Source: an uncultured Clostridia bacterium
GTDB lineage: Bacteria > Bacillota > Clostridia > Oscillospirales > Acutalibacteraceae
DNA length: 8,417 bases
Direction of reading: 5' to 3'
Assembly (NCBI GenBank): GCA_937897215.1
Contig: CALCBQ010000203.1
Location: 1-8,417, forward strand
The position numbers and the translations under genes are program-made. Shown here piece by piece: positions 5,903 through 8,417 of the stretch; the stretch's first letter is position 1; the number at the start of each line of letters is the position of its first letter. The notes under the pieces were generated by a model. The model was not told the DNA's origin and searched no databases. It was given only the letters and a program-made list of their open reading frames with translations.

Positions 5903-7630
5903 ATGAAAAGATTTCTTTCGCTTTTTATGGCAATACTTATAATTGTCGCTTCACTTTTTACTGTATCAGCAGAAAAAGTAGTTACGGACAAAAACGCTGT
6001 GCTTTCTGCTTTATATGAGTCAGATATTGCCACAATCCGTGAGGCAATCGATTTAAAAATTATCACTTGCGAAGAACTGACTGCATATTACCTTGAAAGA
6101 ATAGAGAAATATAACGATAAATACAACTGTTTTATTACTCTTTGCGATGATGCAATTGAAGTTGCAAAACAGAGAGATGCACAACTCGAAAAAGGCGAAA
6201 ATGACGGTCTTCTTTTTGGTATTCCTGTTGTTGTGAAAGATAATATAGATGTTAAAGGGCTTTACACCACAAACGGCCACACACTTGATAAATCCACAAT
6301 TGCGCAAGAAAATGCTACTGTAGTAAACTACCTTTTAGAACAAGGCGCAGTAATCATTGGCAAAACAAATATGAGTACCGACGCACAAGATGCGCGAATT
6401 TCATATAGCGAAATCAAAGGACAAACCAAAAACGCATACAATACATTGCTTGCGGCAGGTGGCTCGTCAGGTGGTACTGCTGTTTCTGTTTCACTGAATT
6501 TTGCAGTTGCAGGACTTGGCACGGACACAAACTCATCTTTAAGAATACCTGCTGTACTTAACGGATGCGTATCTTTACGCCCTACCTTTGACCTTGTTGA
6601 CCGTACAGGTTGCACTACTCTTAACAGTACGCGAGATGTTGCAGGGGCAATTACAAGAAGCGTTTATGACCAGGCAATTATGATGGATGTGCTTACAAAC
6701 GGTCAGTATAAATACACCGAAAATCTTGACAAAAATGCTCTTGAGGGCTTAAAAATTGGTGTTCTTAAAGAACTTTCTTATGCTACAACAACCGCGTCAA
6801 TTACAGGCACTGAAGAAGAGCGAAATGCTATTGCTACACGATTTGATATGTCTGCAAGGACTGAAAAGCACATCGACAAAGAGGTTGCAACGGCTTTTGA
6901 AAACGCGGTAAAAGAACTTGAAGATTGTGGCGCAGAAATCGTAACCGTTTCAATGCCAAAACTGTGGAATTTATCATATAACACTTTTGCAAGCGGACAT
7001 AAATCAAACAAACAAGCGCTTTATGACGAATTTGAACGTATCGTCGAAGAAAATGGTCTTGATGCAGTAATCTTCCCATCATATCTTTCAACTCCACTTA
7101 AATCCGGCACAGATGAAAACGGCAAATATTGGAATGCTTGGAGTCAACCATTTTCAAACAACTGTCGTGCCGTTTCTCCGTCTGCATCACTTCATGAAAT
7201 TTCTATTCCAATCGGTTACCACTCTTCCGGAGCAGGAATAGGACTTGAGATTGCAGGACTTAAAAACTCTGAACAGTTGCTTTTGAATATTGCATATTCA
7301 TACACAGAAAAATATGACCACCGAGCAGTGCCAACGGGCGCACCTGACTTATATGCAGATAACAGCGCAGATTCGTTTGAAGCAATTATAGGTGCTGTTA
7401 TTGAACAAGCAAACGCAAAGCCTGAAAAATCAACTACTGAAAAGCAAGACGAGCCAACAGATAAACCAAACAATGATAAATCTATTTCCGATTATATCCC
7501 TGTATTTATTGGTTTAGGCTTTGTTGGTGTGGGCATAATTCTTACTGCAGTTTCTAAACGCAAGAAACGAATTAAAAGACGCAAACCTGAACCTGAGCCA
7601 CAGTATGATGTAAATATGCAAAGCAAATAA
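5903..7630 (+). CDS. Exported, membrane-anchored amidase-signature hydrolase
   Basis: The protein belongs to the amidase signature family, which hydrolyses carboxamides through a Ser-cisSer-Lys triad. By alignment with the known family pattern the triad is Lys112 (VVVKDNID), Ser188 (GGSSGGT, 186-192) and Ser212 (GTDTNSSLRIPA, 206-217); the 24-residue spacing between the serines is conserved. The usual GG before the nucleophile is NS (210-211) here. Residues 1-23 form a signal peptide (MKRFLSLFMAILIIVASLFTVSA). A Lys/Glu/Thr/Pro-rich linker (about 504-528) leads to a transmembrane segment (about 531-550) and a basic stop-transfer end (SKRKKRIKRRK). The catalytic domain is thus probably outside the cell, tethered to the membrane. 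At 575 residues it is longer than most amidases because of these additions. It is not GatA: there are no gatC/gatB neighbours and it is exported. The substrate cannot be told from the sequence. Confidence 0.92.
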   Translation: MKRFLSLFMAILIIVASLFTVSAEKVVTDKNAVLSALYESDIATIREAIDLKIITCEELTAYYLERIEKYNDKYNCFITLCDDAIEVAKQRDAQLEKGENDGLLFGIPVVVKDNIDVKGLYTTNGHTLDKSTIAQENATVVNYLLEQGAVIIGKTNMSTDAQDARISYSEIKGQTKNAYNTLLAAGGSSGGTAVSVSLNFAVAGLGTDTNSSLRIPAVLNGCVSLRPTFDLVDRTGCTTLNSTRDVAGAITRSVYDQAIMMDVLTNGQYKYTENLDKNALEGLKIGVLKELSYATTTASITGTEEERNAIATRFDMSARTEKHIDKEVATAFENAVKELEDCGAEIVTVSMPKLWNLSYNTFASGHKSNKQALYDEFERIVEENGLDAVIFPSYLSTPLKSGTDENGKYWNAWSQPFSNNCRAVSPSASLHEISIPIGYHSSGAGIGLEIAGLKNSEQLLLNIAYSYTEKYDHRAVPTGAPDLYADNSADSFEAIIGAVIEQANAKPEKSTTEKQDEPTDKPNNDKSISDYIPVFIGLGFVGVGIILTAVSKRKKRIKRRKPEPEPQYDVNMQSK

Positions 7631-7689
7631 AAGAATAAATAATAAAGAATATTGAAAAAAGAACAAAGAAGAAACTGCGTTGCTATTTA

Positions 7690-7827
7690 TAATTGGCTCC
7701 CTCTGACGAGGGAGCTGTCGAGCGATAGCGAGACTGAGGGAGAGATTTAGTAAAGAGATAAGCTTATCTCTCCCTCCGTCTTTTGCTTCGCAAAATCCAC
7801 CTCCCTCGTCAGAGGGAGGCGAAATAG
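7690..7827. repeat. Composite palindromic element, MITE-like, with possible 9-bp target duplication
   Basis: The outer arms are near-identical inverted copies. Each contains CTCCCTCTGACGAGGGAG, itself a hairpin (7698-7715, and inverted at 7801-7818), then a second hairpin, then GAGGGAGAGAT. The second hairpin is GTCGAGC-GATA-GCGAGAC on the left (7717-7734, with two tandem G-A pairs) and TTTTGC-TTC-GCAAAA on the right (7781-7795). The centre holds a perfect 18-base palindrome (7754-7771). The 9-mer TGCTATTTA flanks the element directly at 7681-7689 and 7828-7836. There is no coding region. A partial copy is at the left window edge. It lies between convergent genes and may also contribute to ending their transcripts. 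Confidence 0.75.
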
Positions 7828-7868
7828 TGCTATTTAATCAGTTATAAAACTCAAATTTATATAACAAC

Positions 7869-7895
7869 AAAGCCCTCACGTATTGTGAGGGCTTT
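7869..7895 (-). terminator. Bidirectional terminator between pnp and the amidase gene
   Basis: AAAGCCCTCAC (7869-7879) and GTGAGGGCTTT (7885-7895) pair over eleven positions around a five-base loop. It starts 16 bases after the pnp stop and is followed on the minus strand by a T-rich tract (GTTGTTATAT after the stem), and on the plus strand by TTTAATTCTTTA. It should stop pnp transcripts and could also stop amidase transcripts arriving from the left. Confidence 0.85.
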
Positions 7896-7911
7896 AATTC
7901 TTTATTAATTA

Positions 7912-8417
7912 TTAGTCGTTGTTTCTTCTTCTGTTAAAACGACGGTTGTTATCACGCTTTTTTGGTTCTTCATCGATGTCGTTTTCAGGAACAAGTCCTT
8001 TAACTTCGATGAGAGCATCACGACGAGAAAGGTTAAGTCTGCCTTGGTCATCAATTTCAAGTACTTTTACAAGCACTGTGTCGCCAACGTTAACAACATC
8101 TTCAACCTTTTCTGTACGCTTAACGTCAAGACGGCTGATGTGAACAAGACCTTCTTTACCAGGAGCGATTTCAACGAATGCACCGAAGCTCATAAGACGA
8201 GTTACAACACCGTTATAAATTGCACCGATTTCTGGGTCTTTTGCGATAAGTTCAACGATTGTCAAAGCGCGTTTTGCATTGTCAATGTCGATACCTGAAA
8301 TAAATACGCGACCATCTTCTTCAATGTCAATCTTAACTTCGCATTCTGCCTGAATCTTCTGGATAACCTTACCCTGCTTACCGATAACATCACCGATTTT
8401 TTCGGGGTCAATCTTTG
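7912..8417 (-). CDS. pnp: Polynucleotide phosphorylase, C-terminal part (gene runs off the right edge)
   Basis: PNPase degrades RNA 3'-5' using phosphate and takes part in mRNA turnover. Only the last 167 or so residues are here. They begin in the KH domain: IDPEKIGDVIGKQGKVIQKI, with the GxxG loop GKQG, then CEVKIDIEEDGRVFISG. They continue through the S1 RNA-binding domain: GAIYNGVVTRLMSFGAFVEI, GKEGLVHISRL and VGDTVLVKVLEIDDQGRLNLSRRDAL. The order KH then S1 with this spacing is characteristic of PNPase. The end is a short basic, Asn/Arg-rich tail (KKRDNNRRFNRRRNND), probably disordered and perhaps RNA-contacting. The catalytic RNase PH-like domains and the start lie outside the window. 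A terminator follows immediately. Confidence 0.96.
   Translation of the reverse strand, partial: KIDPEKIGDVIGKQGKVIQKIQAECEVKIDIEEDGRVFISGIDIDNAKRALTIVELIAKDPEIGAIYNGVVTRLMSFGAFVEIAPGKEGLVHISRLDVKRTEKVEDVVNVGDTVLVKVLEIDDQGRLNLSRRDALIEVKGLVPENDIDEEPKKRDNNRRFNRRRNND

Noticed and set aside
7690..7827. CRISPR array or tRNA gene in the hairpin-rich intergenic region
   Set aside because: There are no regularly spaced direct repeats with unique spacers, and no cloverleaf with a TTCGA-type T-arm; the structure is inverted repeats.
1..8417. Defence system, prophage or integrative element
   Set aside because: All genes are housekeeping, biosynthetic or single hypothetical proteins; there are no integrase, nuclease, helicase, toxin-antitoxin or phage structural motifs.

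Overview
The window looks like chromosomal DNA of a low-GC Gram-positive bacterium, most likely an uncultured or gut-type member of the Clostridia (Oscillospiraceae/Ruminococcus-like). This is inferred from AT-rich intergenic DNA, strong AGGAGG-type ribosome binding sites, sigma-A-like promoters, the gene families present, and compact hairpin-rich intergenic repeats. I cannot name the species.

Layout from left to right. Positions 1-45 hold the end of a hairpin-rich repeat. A terminator hairpin (74-94) then follows prfB (release factor 2, minus strand, 104-1225), which is read without the usual programmed frameshift. Between prfB and the next gene (1226-1365) lies a strongly self-complementary stretch that could be a structured RNA. 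A three-gene minus-strand operon follows: proB (4213 to 3428), proA (3425 to 2187) and a gene for a membrane-anchored protein of unknown function (2181 to 1366). The genes are separated by only 2 and 5 bases, and each downstream ribosome binding site lies in the end of the gene before it. A promoter (4251-4279) precedes proB.

Upstream, a small membrane protein gene (4640 to 4398, minus) has its own near-consensus promoter and a terminator. It is divergent from a plus-strand gene for a 275-residue protein with 26 cysteines (4824-5651). A nested inverted-repeat element (5695-5774) and a terminator (5806-5825) separate this from a plus-strand amidase gene (5903-7630), whose product has a signal peptide and a C-terminal membrane anchor. 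A composite palindromic element (about 7690-7827), possibly flanked by a 9-bp duplication, and a bidirectional terminator (7869-7895) lie between the amidase and the C-terminal part of pnp (polynucleotide phosphorylase, minus strand), which runs off the right edge.

Functionally, ProB and ProA make the first two steps of proline synthesis from glutamate; proC is not in the window. PrfB and Pnp are housekeeping proteins of translation termination and RNA turnover. The cysteine-rich protein, the two small-domain membrane proteins and the anchored amidase are the less characterised content. There is no clear defence system, CRISPR array, prophage or transposase gene. The most unusual material is in the intergenic repeats, the candidate structured RNA and the cysteine-rich protein.
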